A stretch of 64,000 nt of DNA from an uncultured Brachyspira sp. (GCF_934747485.1 NZ_CAKVGN010000005.1:1-64000), one strand, 5' to 3'. Counted from the stretch's first letter, positions 7,936-17,023 are shown. Numbers and translations: made by a program. Notes: a model not told the origin generated them from the letters alone.

Positions 7936-8182
7936 AAGAGTTAATCAAAAGGTAAAAGATTATTTAAGTTTAAGGGGCAATGTTTATAAAGTAAAGGTTG
8001 TTTCTACTCCTTCAAATGCTGTTATAAGGATAGATGGAGAAGATAAATATTTTGATGCATATAAAACAGGTGACACTATCCAATATGAGGTGAGTTTAGA
8101 AGGCTATAACACCAAGCAAGGCACTATAACAGTTGAGGACAGAGATATATTAGAAACTTTTGTGCTTGAGGCAACTGCATAA
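7913..8182 (+). CDS. PEGA-domain-like small protein in tail cluster
   Basis: An 89-residue protein overlapping the end of the preceding gene. Two ATGs are available (7907, 7913). GGGAG lies about 8 bp before 7913, which is preferred. Residues 25-85 read as a PEGA-like beta domain: VKVVSTPSNAVIRIDG, then a GDTIQYEVSLEGYNTKQGTI stretch, then a closing LETFVLEA strand. PEGA domains usually sit in surface or periplasmic proteins, so this one in a virion gene cluster may be an immunoglobulin-like decoration of the tail or neck. Order places it just before the major tail protein. Confidence 0.55.
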   Translation: MKFFINIERVNQKVKDYLSLRGNVYKVKVVSTPSNAVIRIDGEDKYFDAYKTGDTIQYEVSLEGYNTKQGTITVEDRDILETFVLEATA

Positions 8183-8218
8183 AAAAAATTTTAACTAAAA
8201 TTATAAAAGGTTCATTAT

Positions 8219-9589
8219 ATGAGTATATTTGATATAAAAGGAAATTTAATGAAAGATGAAGAGGGGTTAAATATTATAAACGGCTCTTCATATAAAGTGA
8301 GAATTGCTAAGACAAGTAATAGAGATGAGAGAGTAGATTTTACAAGCGATGATGTTAAAGGAAAATATTTAATTTATCCTTCTTCTGTTGGACTTACCCC
8401 TGCTACAGAGAGCTTAACAAAAGATTATATAGGCTCTCCTTCATCAGAATCATATTTAGGAGCTACAACTTATGCGGGAGATATTTCTTTTGGGGCTTTT
8501 GTAAACTCTAATGCTTATTATATGAGTTTGATATGGGCTAATGTGGATACAAAAGAAAGTACAGGAAACATTATTTGCATTAATTGTTTTAGTGATTTTT
8601 CTGTTAAGATTCATAAAAATGAAAATACTATCACTATGCTTGAGATTATTAGAGAAGATGAAAATGGTTTTTATAGTGATTTTATTGATATATATGATTC
8701 TATGACTCAGCAGGAATTAATTGATGCTATAAACAAGATAAAAAATATAAAGGCATTTTTAATTACAGGTGATAAAAATGACAAAATAGATTTTAGTAAT
8801 TTTTTAAAAGAGTTTGAAGAAAATAATTATTTAATTAGCTTTAAGAGAGTTGGATTTATAGAGAGCGGAGTATTTAGCGAAGAGGCAAAAAAACTATATC
8901 CAAGATTTGTAAATATAATTTCGCCAAGATTTGGAGAGACTCAGTATTATAACTTAGCATTATCTGACTCATCAAAAAATATTGAAGGCATTCAGTATAT
9001 AGGCTGTGAAAGCAAATCAATGAGTTTTAATTTTGCTAATAAAGCATTAACACAAATAACTTCTTCATTATGGGCATCAGGTGAACACACTTTAGATAAA
9101 GACAGTATTCTAAAAGAAGAGAGAGCAGAAGAGAGAGATGTTGTAATGGCTCAAACTTCAAAATATCCAACAAAACTTTTTATTAACGGCACAGAGGCTA
9201 CTTCTGTTTCTGATATTGCTATTGCTTTTGAATGTACTAAAGAAGAGAAATTTAATGTATCAGCAAAGAGATATAATTTCCCAAACAACAAATTTACTTT
9301 AACTTTTTCTGGCAATGCAGTTTTTAATACTCAGTCAAAAGAGCTTTTTTATAATCGTATTTTAAATGGTGATAGGCAGTCATTTGTAATATACAGCAAA
9401 ACAAAATTTAGAGGCAAAGATTATCCATTTATATTTGTGAGTGCAGATGTTTCTGGAATTCCTTCCTTTCCTACTATTGAGTCTAAAGATATTTCTGTTT
9501 CATTAAACAATTTTAAAGCTTCAGAAGATTCTATTGAAATGAAAAATAACTATTTAATAGCATTCACAGATAGAGTTGAATTATTTTAA
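8219..9589 (+). CDS. Major tail (tube) protein, Hvp53-like
   Basis: A 456-residue, roughly 51-kDa protein, the longest in the structural cluster. It contains two similar beta-rich halves: an N-terminal one with TYAGDISFGAFVNS, and a C-terminal one starting near residue 320 (LFINGTEATSVSDIAIAF) and including KFTLTFSGNAVFNTQS and DISVSLNNFKASEDS. These patterns fit tail-tube folds, and the duplication explains the size. VSH-1 particles have a flexible non-contractile tail, and their abundant tail protein Hvp53 has about this mass, so a tube rather than a sheath is favoured. In siphophages the next genes are the tail chaperones. Here those lie 8 kb away (17718), with a sugar operon in between. 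Confidence 0.65.
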   Translation: MSIFDIKGNLMKDEEGLNIINGSSYKVRIAKTSNRDERVDFTSDDVKGKYLIYPSSVGLTPATESLTKDYIGSPSSESYLGATTYAGDISFGAFVNSNAYYMSLIWANVDTKESTGNIICINCFSDFSVKIHKNENTITMLEIIREDENGFYSDFIDIYDSMTQQELIDAINKIKNIKAFLITGDKNDKIDFSNFLKEFEENNYLISFKRVGFIESGVFSEEAKKLYPRFVNIISPRFGETQYYNLALSDSSKNIEGIQYIGCESKSMSFNFANKALTQITSSLWASGEHTLDKDSILKEERAEERDVVMAQTSKYPTKLFINGTEATSVSDIAIAFECTKEEKFNVSAKRYNFPNNKFTLTFSGNAVFNTQSKELFYNRILNGDRQSFVIYSKTKFRGKDYPFIFVSADVSGIPSFPTIESKDISVSLNNFKASEDSIEMKNNYLIAFTDRVELF

Positions 9590-9764
9590 TATATATTTTA
9601 TTTTTAAATATATTAAATAATTTTTTATAATTATAATAAATATCTAATAAATAAAATTGTTATAATATTAATTTGTTATTAGGTTTTAATTATATTTTTT
9701 ATAATAAAATAATTTAAATATCTATTATTTTTATATTTTAATATAAAAACATATTTATATATTA

Positions 9765-9827
9765 TTGACTAAAAAAAAGTTTTGTTTATACTTACTATCA
9801 ATTAATAATAAATTAGTTGATAATAAG
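9765..9827 (+). promoter_or_regulatory. Promoter and palindromic operator of the ROK regulator gene
   Basis: TTGACT (9765-9770) and TATACT (9787-9792) are spaced 16 bp apart. Immediately downstream is an imperfect palindrome, CTTACTATCAATTAAT (9791-9806) against ATTAGTTGATAATAAG (9812-9827), with 14 of 16 positions complementary. It overlaps the -10 edge and transcription start, so a bound regulator would block initiation. Autorepression by the adjacent ROK protein is the likely use. Confidence 0.6.
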
Positions 9828-9846
9828 TAAGAAGGTAATAAATAGA

Positions 9847-11055
9847 ATGCTAGGCAAATTGAAACAGAGTATTAATTATAATGATATGCAAGAAATGAAT
9901 CGCTATCTTATTATTAAACTATTGATGCAATTAGGAATATGTTCTAGGGTAGAATTATCAAAGTTATCTGGTTTAAAACAAGCTACAATAACTAATATTA
10001 TTAATGATTTTATAAAGATAGGTTTAGTTTCTGAAATAGGTCCAAAAAATGGAATCAAGGGCAGAAGGTCTATAGCTATAAGTCTTAATAGTGATAATTA
10101 TAAATTTATAGGTGTGCGACTTACCAGAAGATATATTACAGTTGGGTTATTTGATATAGCAGGCAAAAGCTATCTTGTTAGAGAATACAAATTTAATGTT
10201 AATGATGGTGTGAATAATACACTTAAAATAATTGAAACATCTGTTCATGGTATACTTAATGAATATTCTAATGATAATATAATTGCTATAGGAATCTCTC
10301 TTCCAGGTCCTTTTATTAGAACTACAGGAATAATTACAGTAAATGAATTTCCAGGTTGGGAGCAAGTTTTAGTAGAGGATTATTTTAATAATATATTTCA
10401 TATACCAGTGTTTTTAGAGCATGATGCTAAGGCTGGTGTTATGGCTTGTTGGTATATGAATAAATATAATAATGTAAATAAAACTTTAGCTTATGTTATA
10501 GCAGGTCATGGAATAGGTGTTGGTGTTATAGTAGATGGTAAATTATTAAGAGGCTCTACAGGAACATTTGGAGAAATAGGTCATACTAGCATAGATTTTA
10601 ATGGACCATTATGTGCATGTGGAAGCAGGGGTTGTCTTGAAAATTATTGTTCTACGATAGCACTTTCTAGAAGAATAAAAAATGCTTTAGAGCTTGGTGC
10701 TAAATCTAGTTTGAGTATTGATTTTACTTTTTCTGATATTGTAGAAGCATATAAAAATAAAGATGATTTAACAGTAAAAGAAGTAAATAAAAATATAGAA
10801 TATTTCAGTGTTGGTATAGTTAATTTAGTTAATATGGTAAACCCTGATGTAATAATCATAGGTGATGAAATGGTTAATTTTGGAGATGATTTTCTTAATG
10901 TATTAAAATCTAATGTTAGTAAAAGGATCATACCTGATTTATATAAGAAATTGGATATAAGACTAGGAAATTTTGCTGAAGATGAAGTTTTGATAGGTGC
11001 TAGTATTGTAGCTGTCGAATCTATTTTAAAAACAGGTAATTTAATCAAAAAATAA
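9847..11055 (+). CDS. ROK-family (NagC/XylR-type) transcriptional regulator
   Basis: A 402-residue protein with the two-part ROK repressor layout. Residues 15-75 form a winged helix-turn-helix (LSKLSGLKQATITNIINDF). The rest is an ASKHA sugar-kinase-like domain with GISLPGPF, HDAKAG, GHGIGVGVI, the FGEIGHTS loop and the zinc-binding CACGSRGCLENYC motif. Such proteins sense a sugar or phosphosugar and release DNA. ATG 9847 is preferred over a TTG at 9817, which lies inside the operator palindrome. It precedes a sugar-uptake operon in the same direction, separated by its own promoter, and both promoters carry palindromes. The inducer is probably the transported sugar or its phosphate. Confidence 0.85.
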   Translation: MLGKLKQSINYNDMQEMNRYLIIKLLMQLGICSRVELSKLSGLKQATITNIINDFIKIGLVSEIGPKNGIKGRRSIAISLNSDNYKFIGVRLTRRYITVGLFDIAGKSYLVREYKFNVNDGVNNTLKIIETSVHGILNEYSNDNIIAIGISLPGPFIRTTGIITVNEFPGWEQVLVEDYFNNIFHIPVFLEHDAKAGVMACWYMNKYNNVNKTLAYVIAGHGIGVGVIVDGKLLRGSTGTFGEIGHTSIDFNGPLCACGSRGCLENYCSTIALSRRIKNALELGAKSSLSIDFTFSDIVEAYKNKDDLTVKEVNKNIEYFSVGIVNLVNMVNPDVIIIGDEMVNFGDDFLNVLKSNVSKRIIPDLYKKLDIRLGNFAEDEVLIGASIVAVESILKTGNLIKK

Positions 11056-11133
11056 TTATATTTATTATTATTTAATAATAATTCTATGTAAAAATCAATA
11101 TATAGTTCATTAACTTTTATTTTATATAAAAAA

Positions 11134-11212
11134 TTGACAAGTAACTTTTTTTGAATATACTATTTATTATATTGATTAATTTAATTAAGTTAATTAATTA
11201 ATATAATAAATA
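11134..11212 (+). promoter_or_regulatory. Promoter and long palindromic operator of the sugar-uptake operon
   Basis: TTGACA (11134-11139) and TATACT (11156-11161) are 16 bp apart, the same geometry as the ROK gene promoter. From the last base of the -10 runs an inverted repeat with arms 11161-11181 and 11192-11212. They match in 20 of 21 positions around a 10-bp centre, with outer ends TATTTATTATATT. AT-richness raises the chance rate, but this length of match at the start site argues for an operator, most simply bound by the upstream ROK protein. Confidence 0.65.
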
Positions 11213-11226
11213 AATAGGTGTTTTAT

Positions 11227-11796
11227 ATGGAATATAAAGAACTAGTAAAAAAAGTAATTCAAGAAAATAGCACAGTATTGAATCTTGTAAAAAAGGAAGA
11301 AATAGAAGTTTTATTATCAGAAATAGAAAAAGCTAAAACTATTCAATTATATGCTATGGGTCGTATGCAACTTTCTGTTAGAGCTTTTGCTATGAGATTA
11401 AAACATATGGGATTTGATACTTATGTAGTTTATGATACTACTACACCTGCTATAGGTAAAGGCGATTTACTTCTTGATATATGTGCCGTAACAAATGTAG
11501 AATTAAATGTTATAAAATGTGCCAAAGAAGCTGGTGCTAGAATAGGGGTTTTGACAGCCCATCCAGAAAATGAGCATGGTAAATTAGCAGATTTTTCAGT
11601 TTTTGTTCCTGGACAAATTTTTGGTGGAGAAAAGGAAGTAAAATCTATACAGCCAATGGCATCTTTACTTGAACAATCCATGTTTTTATTTGTTGATATA
11701 ATTGTTATGATGCTAATAGAAAGAAATAATATAGATATAAGCAAAATGCATAAAAGGCATACAAATCTTGAAGGTATACCAACTGCTTTTGCTTAA
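11227..11796 (+). CDS. SIS-domain isomerase, 6-phospho-3-hexuloisomerase-like
   Basis: A 189-residue SIS-domain protein. The pattern MGRMQLSVRAFAMRLKHMGF, then DTTTPAIGKGDLLLDI, then KLADFSVFVPG follows HxlB-type 6-phospho-3-hexuloisomerases, which convert 3-hexulose-6-phosphate to fructose-6-phosphate. One change is notable: families usually carry a GSGxT phosphate loop after the 'KGDLLI' strand, and here it reads CAVTNVE, so substrate or activity may differ. The start at 11227 follows AGGTG by 6 bp. As first gene of the ABC operon it probably processes the imported sugar after phosphorylation. No hexulose-phosphate synthase or kinase is encoded nearby. Confidence 0.7.
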   Translation: MEYKELVKKVIQENSTVLNLVKKEEIEVLLSEIEKAKTIQLYAMGRMQLSVRAFAMRLKHMGFDTYVVYDTTTPAIGKGDLLLDICAVTNVELNVIKCAKEAGARIGVLTAHPENEHGKLADFSVFVPGQIFGGEKEVKSIQPMASLLEQSMFLFVDIIVMMLIERNNIDISKMHKRHTNLEGIPTAFA

Positions 11797-11827
11797 TTAA
11801 TTATATTAAAAAAAGGAGGAATTTCTT

Positions 11828-12298
11828 ATGAGAGATGGACAAATTTGTCAAATAGCACAGGTTGTATCAGATATTAAAAAAGCTATGGATCATTTATATA
11901 ATGATTTTGGTATTGGTCCTTGGGATGTATATGAGTATGGTCCTCATAATATACAAGATTCTATGTATAGAGGCAAACCAAATACTCAGAGATATGCCTT
12001 AGCAGTTACATGGTCTGAAGGTATTCAATATGAATTGATGCAGCCTTTAGATGGATATAGTATATATAATGAATTTTTAGAAAAGCATGGAGAAGGTTTG
12101 CAGCATATAAAACTTTATTATAAAGATTGTGCTAAAGCAATTAAGGAATATAAAGAAAAAGGATATGAGGTAATTCAGAGTGGAAGGATAGGTGAAGATG
12201 AGTTTTATTATTTAGAATCTACAGATAATGTTGGAATTACATTAGAAATAGGAAATGCAGGAAGTATTCCACCACCTTTGTATAAATATCCGTCATAA
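11828..12298 (+). CDS. VOC/glyoxalase-superfamily protein
   Basis: A 156-residue protein of the vicinal-oxygen-chelate fold, after a strong AAAAGGAGG site 31 bp from the SIS gene. Its parts follow the methylmalonyl-CoA epimerase/glyoxalase plan: ICQIAQVVSDIKKAMDHLY at the start, a central IQYELMQPLDG strand with a Glu ligand, LQHIKLYYKD with a His ligand, and a closing VGITLEIG strand with Glu. The metal ligands expected for VOC enzymes therefore seem present. The substrate is unknown. Co-transcription with an isomerase and sugar transporter suggests a role in epimerising or cleaving the sugar intermediate. Confidence 0.7.
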   Translation: MRDGQICQIAQVVSDIKKAMDHLYNDFGIGPWDVYEYGPHNIQDSMYRGKPNTQRYALAVTWSEGIQYELMQPLDGYSIYNEFLEKHGEGLQHIKLYYKDCAKAIKEYKEKGYEVIQSGRIGEDEFYYLESTDNVGITLEIGNAGSIPPPLYKYPS

Positions 12299-12342
12299 AT
12301 TTAGATAAAAAATAAATAAAAAATAAATTTAGGAGAATAAAA

Positions 12343-13362
12343 ATGAAAAAATTTATATTTACTTTTATTGTTTTATTATTTATAGTTTCATGTGGTAATA
12401 ATAATGAAACAGCAACTACAAATGATTCTACTGCAAATACTTCTACACCTGCAGATGGAAAATATACCATGGTAACTGTTCCTAAATTGCGTTCAGCATG
12501 GTTTGAAGATTATGAGAATGGTGCTATAAAAGCTGCTAAAGATTTTGGTATAGAAACATATATGCAAGCACCTTCATCAGCAGATGAGGCACAACAGGTT
12601 AGAATAATAGAAGATGCAGTTAATCAGGGTGTTAGTGCTATTCTAGTTGTTCCAAATAATTCTGCTTCTTGCGTACCTGCTTTCAAAAGAGCACAAGAAA
12701 AAAATATACTTGTTTTAACTCATGAATCTCCAGATCAAGAAGGTGCTGATTATGATGTAGAGATGATAGATAATGTTAAATTTGGTGAAAGATTTATTGA
12801 TGAATTAGTTGCAGTTGTTGGAGATAGTGGCGAATATGCAATTTATGTTGGTTCTTTAACTGTTCCTGCACATAACATATGGGCAGATGCAGCTATCGCT
12901 TATGCTAAAGCAAAATACCCTAATTTAAAAATGGTTGGAGATAAATTCCCTGTTTCTGAAGATAGAAATGCAGCAAGACAAAAAACTTTAGAACTTTTAA
13001 CTGTATATCCTAATTTAAAAGGAATATTAGCATTTGGAAGTCAAGGTGCTCCTGGTGCAGGACAAGCATTAAGAGAAAAATCAATGCAAGGTAAAATCAC
13101 AATTTTAGGAACAACAACTCCTAAAGAAATAGCTCCATTTTTGAAAGATAAATCAGTAACTTCTTCTATTATGTGGAGTCCAGGAGAAGCTTCTTATGCT
13201 ATGGTTTATTTAGCAAAAATGATATTAGACGGTAAAAGAGATGAAATAAAACAAGGTCTTGAAATACCTAATTTAGGTGTACCTACTATTAATGGAAAAA
13301 ATGTATTGTTCAATAGACCATTAGTAATTACAGCTGAAAATGCAGATAATTATAATTTCTAA
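12343..13362 (+). CDS. Sugar ABC transporter substrate-binding lipoprotein
   Basis: A 339-residue protein with a lipoprotein signal (MKKFIFTFIVLLFIVSC, Cys 17), a low-complexity Thr/Asn linker to about residue 40, and a periplasmic-binding-protein type 1 domain (RbsB/RhaS/LsrB group). Typical landmarks are VPKLRSAWFEDYENGA, AVNQGVSAILVVPNN, the hinge region LTHESPDQEG, and ILAFGSQGAPGAGQALREK. The ligand cannot be deduced; similarity in style is closest to rhamnose/AI-2-type binding proteins. It sits directly ahead of the ATPase and two permeases. AGGAG precedes the ATG. Confidence 0.85.
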   Translation: MKKFIFTFIVLLFIVSCGNNNETATTNDSTANTSTPADGKYTMVTVPKLRSAWFEDYENGAIKAAKDFGIETYMQAPSSADEAQQVRIIEDAVNQGVSAILVVPNNSASCVPAFKRAQEKNILVLTHESPDQEGADYDVEMIDNVKFGERFIDELVAVVGDSGEYAIYVGSLTVPAHNIWADAAIAYAKAKYPNLKMVGDKFPVSEDRNAARQKTLELLTVYPNLKGILAFGSQGAPGAGQALREKSMQGKITILGTTTPKEIAPFLKDKSVTSSIMWSPGEASYAMVYLAKMILDGKRDEIKQGLEIPNLGVPTINGKNVLFNRPLVITAENADNYNF

Positions 13363-13406
13363 TAGTTTATATTGTTAAATTATTCTTTAGGCAGGCATAG
13401 TATATA

Positions 13407-14909
13407 ATGGAAGATTTTATAAAAATTCAACATATATCTAAAAGCTTTAATGCTCTTAAAGCATTAGATGATGTTTCATTTGAGTTAAAGAAAGGAGAAG
13501 CACTTGCTTTATGTGGAGCTAATGGAAGTGGAAAATCTACATTAATAAAAATATTAGCGGGTGTTTTAGAGGCAGATAGCGGTACTATAGAAATAAATGG
13601 TAAAAAAATGGTTTCTTATGGTCCTCTTTCTGGAATTAAACATGGTATTAGTGTTATATATCAGGATATATCATTATTTCCTACTTTAACAGTTTTGGAA
13701 AATATATGTCTGCCAAGAATGATAGGAGACGGAGCTAAATTTTCGTTTCTAAAAAATAAAATTAACGCTGCTAAATCTATATTAGAAGACTTAGAAGTTA
13801 ATATAGATGTTAATGCTATAGTTGAGGAGCTTCCTTTAGCTTCTCAACAACTTATAGCTATAGCACGTGCTCTTAATAATAATTCTAAATTAATTATTTT
13901 AGATGAGCCTACAACAGCTCTTACAAGAGTGGAAGTAAATCAATTATTTAAAATAGTAAATAAATTAAAGCAAAATGGAATATCCGTTATTTTTATAAGC
14001 CATAAACTTGATGAGGTATTTGAGCTTTGTGATAGAGTAATATGCTTAAGAGATGGTAAATTGGTAGCATCTGCTTTAATGTCAGATATTTCTGTAGAAG
14101 AAATAGAAAGATTTATGGTTGGTCAATCAACTATATATACAGGGGTTAATGATTTAGATAAAGATGCTCCTATTATATTAGAAGTTGATTCTTTATGTAA
14201 AAAAAATAATTATAAGGATATAAGTTTCAATTTAAGAAAAGGTGAAATATTAGGAATAATAGGACTATTAGGTTCTGGAAGAACTGAGTTGGCATTATCA
14301 TTATTTGGTGTATCTAAAGCTGATAGTGGTAAGATTTATGTAGATGGAAAAGAATGTAAAATTAATAATATACAAGATGCTGTTAGGGCAAAAATAGCTT
14401 ATGTTCCAGAAGATAGACTTACAGAAGGTTTAATAATGAATTATCCAATAAAGGATAATATGGTTATAGTAAATCTAGAAAAAGTAAAAAATAAGTTTGG
14501 TTTTTTAGAGAATTCGTTTATTAATAAAATAACAAATTTTTGGATTAAAGAATTATCCATTAAAACAGAATCTGGAGATAATAAAGTTTCAGAACTTTCA
14601 GGAGGAAACCAGCAGAAAATAGTTATAGGTAAATGGCTTGATGAAAATCCTAAAATATTAATTTTAGATGGTCCTACTGTAGGTATAGATATAGGAGCTA
14701 AAGCGGGTATTTTTGAAACTATTAAATTATTCTCTAAAAATAATGGAATGGGTGTTATTTTAATTTCTGATGAAATAAAAGAAATAGTTTCATATAGTAA
14801 TCGCATAATTATAATGCGTAATGGAAGAATATATAAAATATTCGATAGAGGAAGTGTAAATGAAAGTGATATACAAGCTATGTTAGATGAACAAAAACGT
14901 AGTATGTGA
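13407..14909 (+). CDS. Sugar ABC transporter, duplicated ATP-binding protein (RbsA-like)
   Basis: A 500-residue protein with two tandem ABC domains, as in RbsA/MglA/LsrA. Domain 1: Walker A GANGSGKST (residue about 38), a Walker B LIILDEPTTAL, and the switch region ISHKLDEVFEL. Domain 2: a degenerate P-loop GLLGSGRTELALSLFG, signature LSGGNQQKIVIGKWL and Walker B ILILDGPTVGID. In the second domain the usual Asp-Glu-Pro is Asp-Gly-Pro, so the catalytic Glu is Gly, consistent with one active and one degenerate ATP site. It energises import of the sugar held by the upstream lipoprotein. Confidence 0.9.
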   Translation: MEDFIKIQHISKSFNALKALDDVSFELKKGEALALCGANGSGKSTLIKILAGVLEADSGTIEINGKKMVSYGPLSGIKHGISVIYQDISLFPTLTVLENICLPRMIGDGAKFSFLKNKINAAKSILEDLEVNIDVNAIVEELPLASQQLIAIARALNNNSKLIILDEPTTALTRVEVNQLFKIVNKLKQNGISVIFISHKLDEVFELCDRVICLRDGKLVASALMSDISVEEIERFMVGQSTIYTGVNDLDKDAPIILEVDSLCKKNNYKDISFNLRKGEILGIIGLLGSGRTELALSLFGVSKADSGKIYVDGKECKINNIQDAVRAKIAYVPEDRLTEGLIMNYPIKDNMVIVNLEKVKNKFGFLENSFINKITNFWIKELSIKTESGDNKVSELSGGNQQKIVIGKWLDENPKILILDGPTVGIDIGAKAGIFETIKLFSKNNGMGVILISDEIKEIVSYSNRIIIMRNGRIYKIFDRGSVNESDIQAMLDEQKRSM

Positions 14910-14934
14910 TTAATAAATAAAAGGGTGTTGTTTC

Positions 14935-15945
14935 ATGTATAGTATTTTAAATTTTATGAAAAAAAGAGAAGTTGTTCTTGCTATAATTATTTTTGTACTT
15001 GTAATAGTAATATCTTCTTTAACTCCTAATTTTTTAAATTATGAAAATATATCTAATATATTAAAATCATATACAGTTTTAGGAATTTTTGCTTTAGGAA
15101 CATTACTTGTAATAATCAGTGGTGGGGTTGATGTATCTTTTACAGCTATTGCTCAAGTTGTACAATATGTTGTTGTGTATGTATTATTGAATTATATTTC
15201 AGGTAATATATACATAGCTTTTTTATTAGCAATAGTTTTCGGAGTGATATTAGGTTTATTCAATGGATTTTTAATTTATCATTATAAAATGCCTGCTATA
15301 ATTATAACTATAGCTACACAAAATTTATTTTACGGAATATTGTATGTAGTTACAAAGGGTAAATTATTATACGAAGTTCCTCCATATTTCTGGACATTTG
15401 CAGATGCAAAACTATTTACAATAACAAATGAAATAGGAATAAATGTAGGAATTAGTTTAGTTACTGTATTATGGTTTATTATGGCTTTGGCTTTATTTTT
15501 TATATTAAAATACACTATTTTAGGACGAAGTGTATATTTAATAGGATGTAATAGTGTGGCAGCAAAAAGAATTGGGGTAAGTATATTAAAAACTACATTA
15601 TTTGTTTATGGTTTATCAGCAGCTATAGCAGCAATAGGTTCTATAGTACATGTTTCCATAGTTCAAACTGTAATACCTAATTCTATAGTTGGTACAGAAA
15701 TGCAAGTTATTGCGGCAGTAGTTTTAGGTGGTGCTTCAATTACTGGAGGAAAGGGTTCTGTTATGGGTACTATGTTAGGTGTCCTTCTTTTTGCTATATT
15801 AAGTAATAGCCTTACTCTTTTACAAATATCATCATATTGGTATAATGTATTTATAGGGGCAATAATAGTTATTAGTATACTTGTTAATGCTTTACAAGAA
15901 ATAAAAGCTAGAAATTCTATAGTTCGTGTAAATGTTGAAAATTAA
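14935..15945 (+). CDS. Sugar ABC transporter permease 1 (RbsC/LsrC-like)
   Basis: A 336-residue polytopic membrane protein of the BPD_transp_2 family with about eight to ten hydrophobic segments. Family landmarks include GTLLVIISGGVDVSFTAIA near residue 60 and AAVVLGGASITGGKGSVMGT near residue 265, which contains the cytoplasmic coupling loop contacting the ATPase. It starts 25 bp after the ATPase gene. It pairs with the next gene to form the translocation pore. Confidence 0.88.
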   Translation: MYSILNFMKKREVVLAIIIFVLVIVISSLTPNFLNYENISNILKSYTVLGIFALGTLLVIISGGVDVSFTAIAQVVQYVVVYVLLNYISGNIYIAFLLAIVFGVILGLFNGFLIYHYKMPAIIITIATQNLFYGILYVVTKGKLLYEVPPYFWTFADAKLFTITNEIGINVGISLVTVLWFIMALALFFILKYTILGRSVYLIGCNSVAAKRIGVSILKTTLFVYGLSAAIAAIGSIVHVSIVQTVIPNSIVGTEMQVIAAVVLGGASITGGKGSVMGTMLGVLLFAILSNSLTLLQISSYWYNVFIGAIIVISILVNALQEIKARNSIVRVNVEN

Positions 15946-15959
15946 TATCGGGGGAAATA

Positions 15960-16991
15960 ATGGCTGACTTTGATAAAATATCTTCTTTCATAAAAAGAAT
16001 GAGAAAGGGAGAACAGTTTTCTCTTGTTATAACACTCATATTAGTATATATATTAATGGTAATAGCTAATGGTAATAAATTCTTATCTTTTAATAATATG
16101 TATGCTATGGCATATCAGCTTCCTATTATAGGATTTCTTGCTATAGGAATGATGATATCTGAACTTTCTGGTGGTATTAATTTATCTATTATTGCAAATA
16201 TGAATTTGAATGGTGTTATAATATATTTAGTATTAAATGCACTTACTAATGGAAATATGCAAGAATCTAATATATTTTTCATTTTTATAGCAATAATATG
16301 TGGATTTATCACAAGTATAATTATTGGTATTGTTAATGGTTTTCTTATAACACAATTTAATATACCTGCTATTTTAGTTACTTTAGGAACTATGACATTA
16401 TTACAAGGTGTTAATTTGGTACTTACGAAAGGATATACTATATCTGGATTTCCAAATGAACTTGTATTTATAGGTAATGGAAAAATATTTAATATTCCTG
16501 TGGCTATTATACTGTTTATTATTGTAATTATTATAACACACTTTATATTGAATCGTTCTTCTTATGGTAAACAATTATATTTAACTGGTGCTAATACTAA
16601 GGCAAGTAAGTTTTCTAATGTTAATATATCTAAAGTTATCATTATAGAATATATATTATCAGCTTGTTTTGCTTCATTTGCTTCTTTGGTTTTAATAGGT
16701 CAAATGAATTCTGTAAAAGCAAACTATGCTGAGTCATATCTTTTAGTAGCTGTATTAGCAAGTTTTCTTGGAGGAGTTGATCCTAATGGAGGATTTGGTA
16801 AATTATCAGGTATGGTATTAGCTTCTATAATATTACAATTTATATCTACAGGATTAAATTTAATGCGTTTAGATCCGTTTATGATAACAGCTATGTGGGG
16901 AGCAATTATAATAATAATCTTAATAGTAAAAGAAGTTTCTAGTTTTATCATAGTTAAAATAAAATCTAGTTTCAGTAATAAAACTATATAA
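15960..16991 (+). CDS. Sugar ABC transporter permease 2 (RbsC/LsrD-like)
   Basis: A 343-residue paralogue of the preceding permease, 14 bp downstream after GGGGGAAATA. It has the same core motifs in modified form: IGMMISELSGGINLSIIANM, NIPAILVTLGTMTLLQGVN, and VLASFLGGVDPNGGFGKLSG. Two non-identical permeases with one double ATPase make a complete heterodimeric importer, as in AI-2 (Lsr) or rhamnose systems. A strong terminator follows at 17024, closing the operon. Confidence 0.88.
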   Translation: MADFDKISSFIKRMRKGEQFSLVITLILVYILMVIANGNKFLSFNNMYAMAYQLPIIGFLAIGMMISELSGGINLSIIANMNLNGVIIYLVLNALTNGNMQESNIFFIFIAIICGFITSIIIGIVNGFLITQFNIPAILVTLGTMTLLQGVNLVLTKGYTISGFPNELVFIGNGKIFNIPVAIILFIIVIIITHFILNRSSYGKQLYLTGANTKASKFSNVNISKVIIIEYILSACFASFASLVLIGQMNSVKANYAESYLLVAVLASFLGGVDPNGGFGKLSGMVLASIILQFISTGLNLMRLDPFMITAMWGAIIIIILIVKEVSSFIIVKIKSSFSNKTI

Positions 16992-17023
16992 ACATTTTAT
17001 TCTTAAATTAATTATTTATTTTT

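Noticed and set aside
8219..9589. Contractile tail sheath identity for the 456-residue protein
   Set aside because: No sheath motif is evident, no tube protein follows, and VSH-1 tails are non-contractile, so a duplicated tube protein is preferred.
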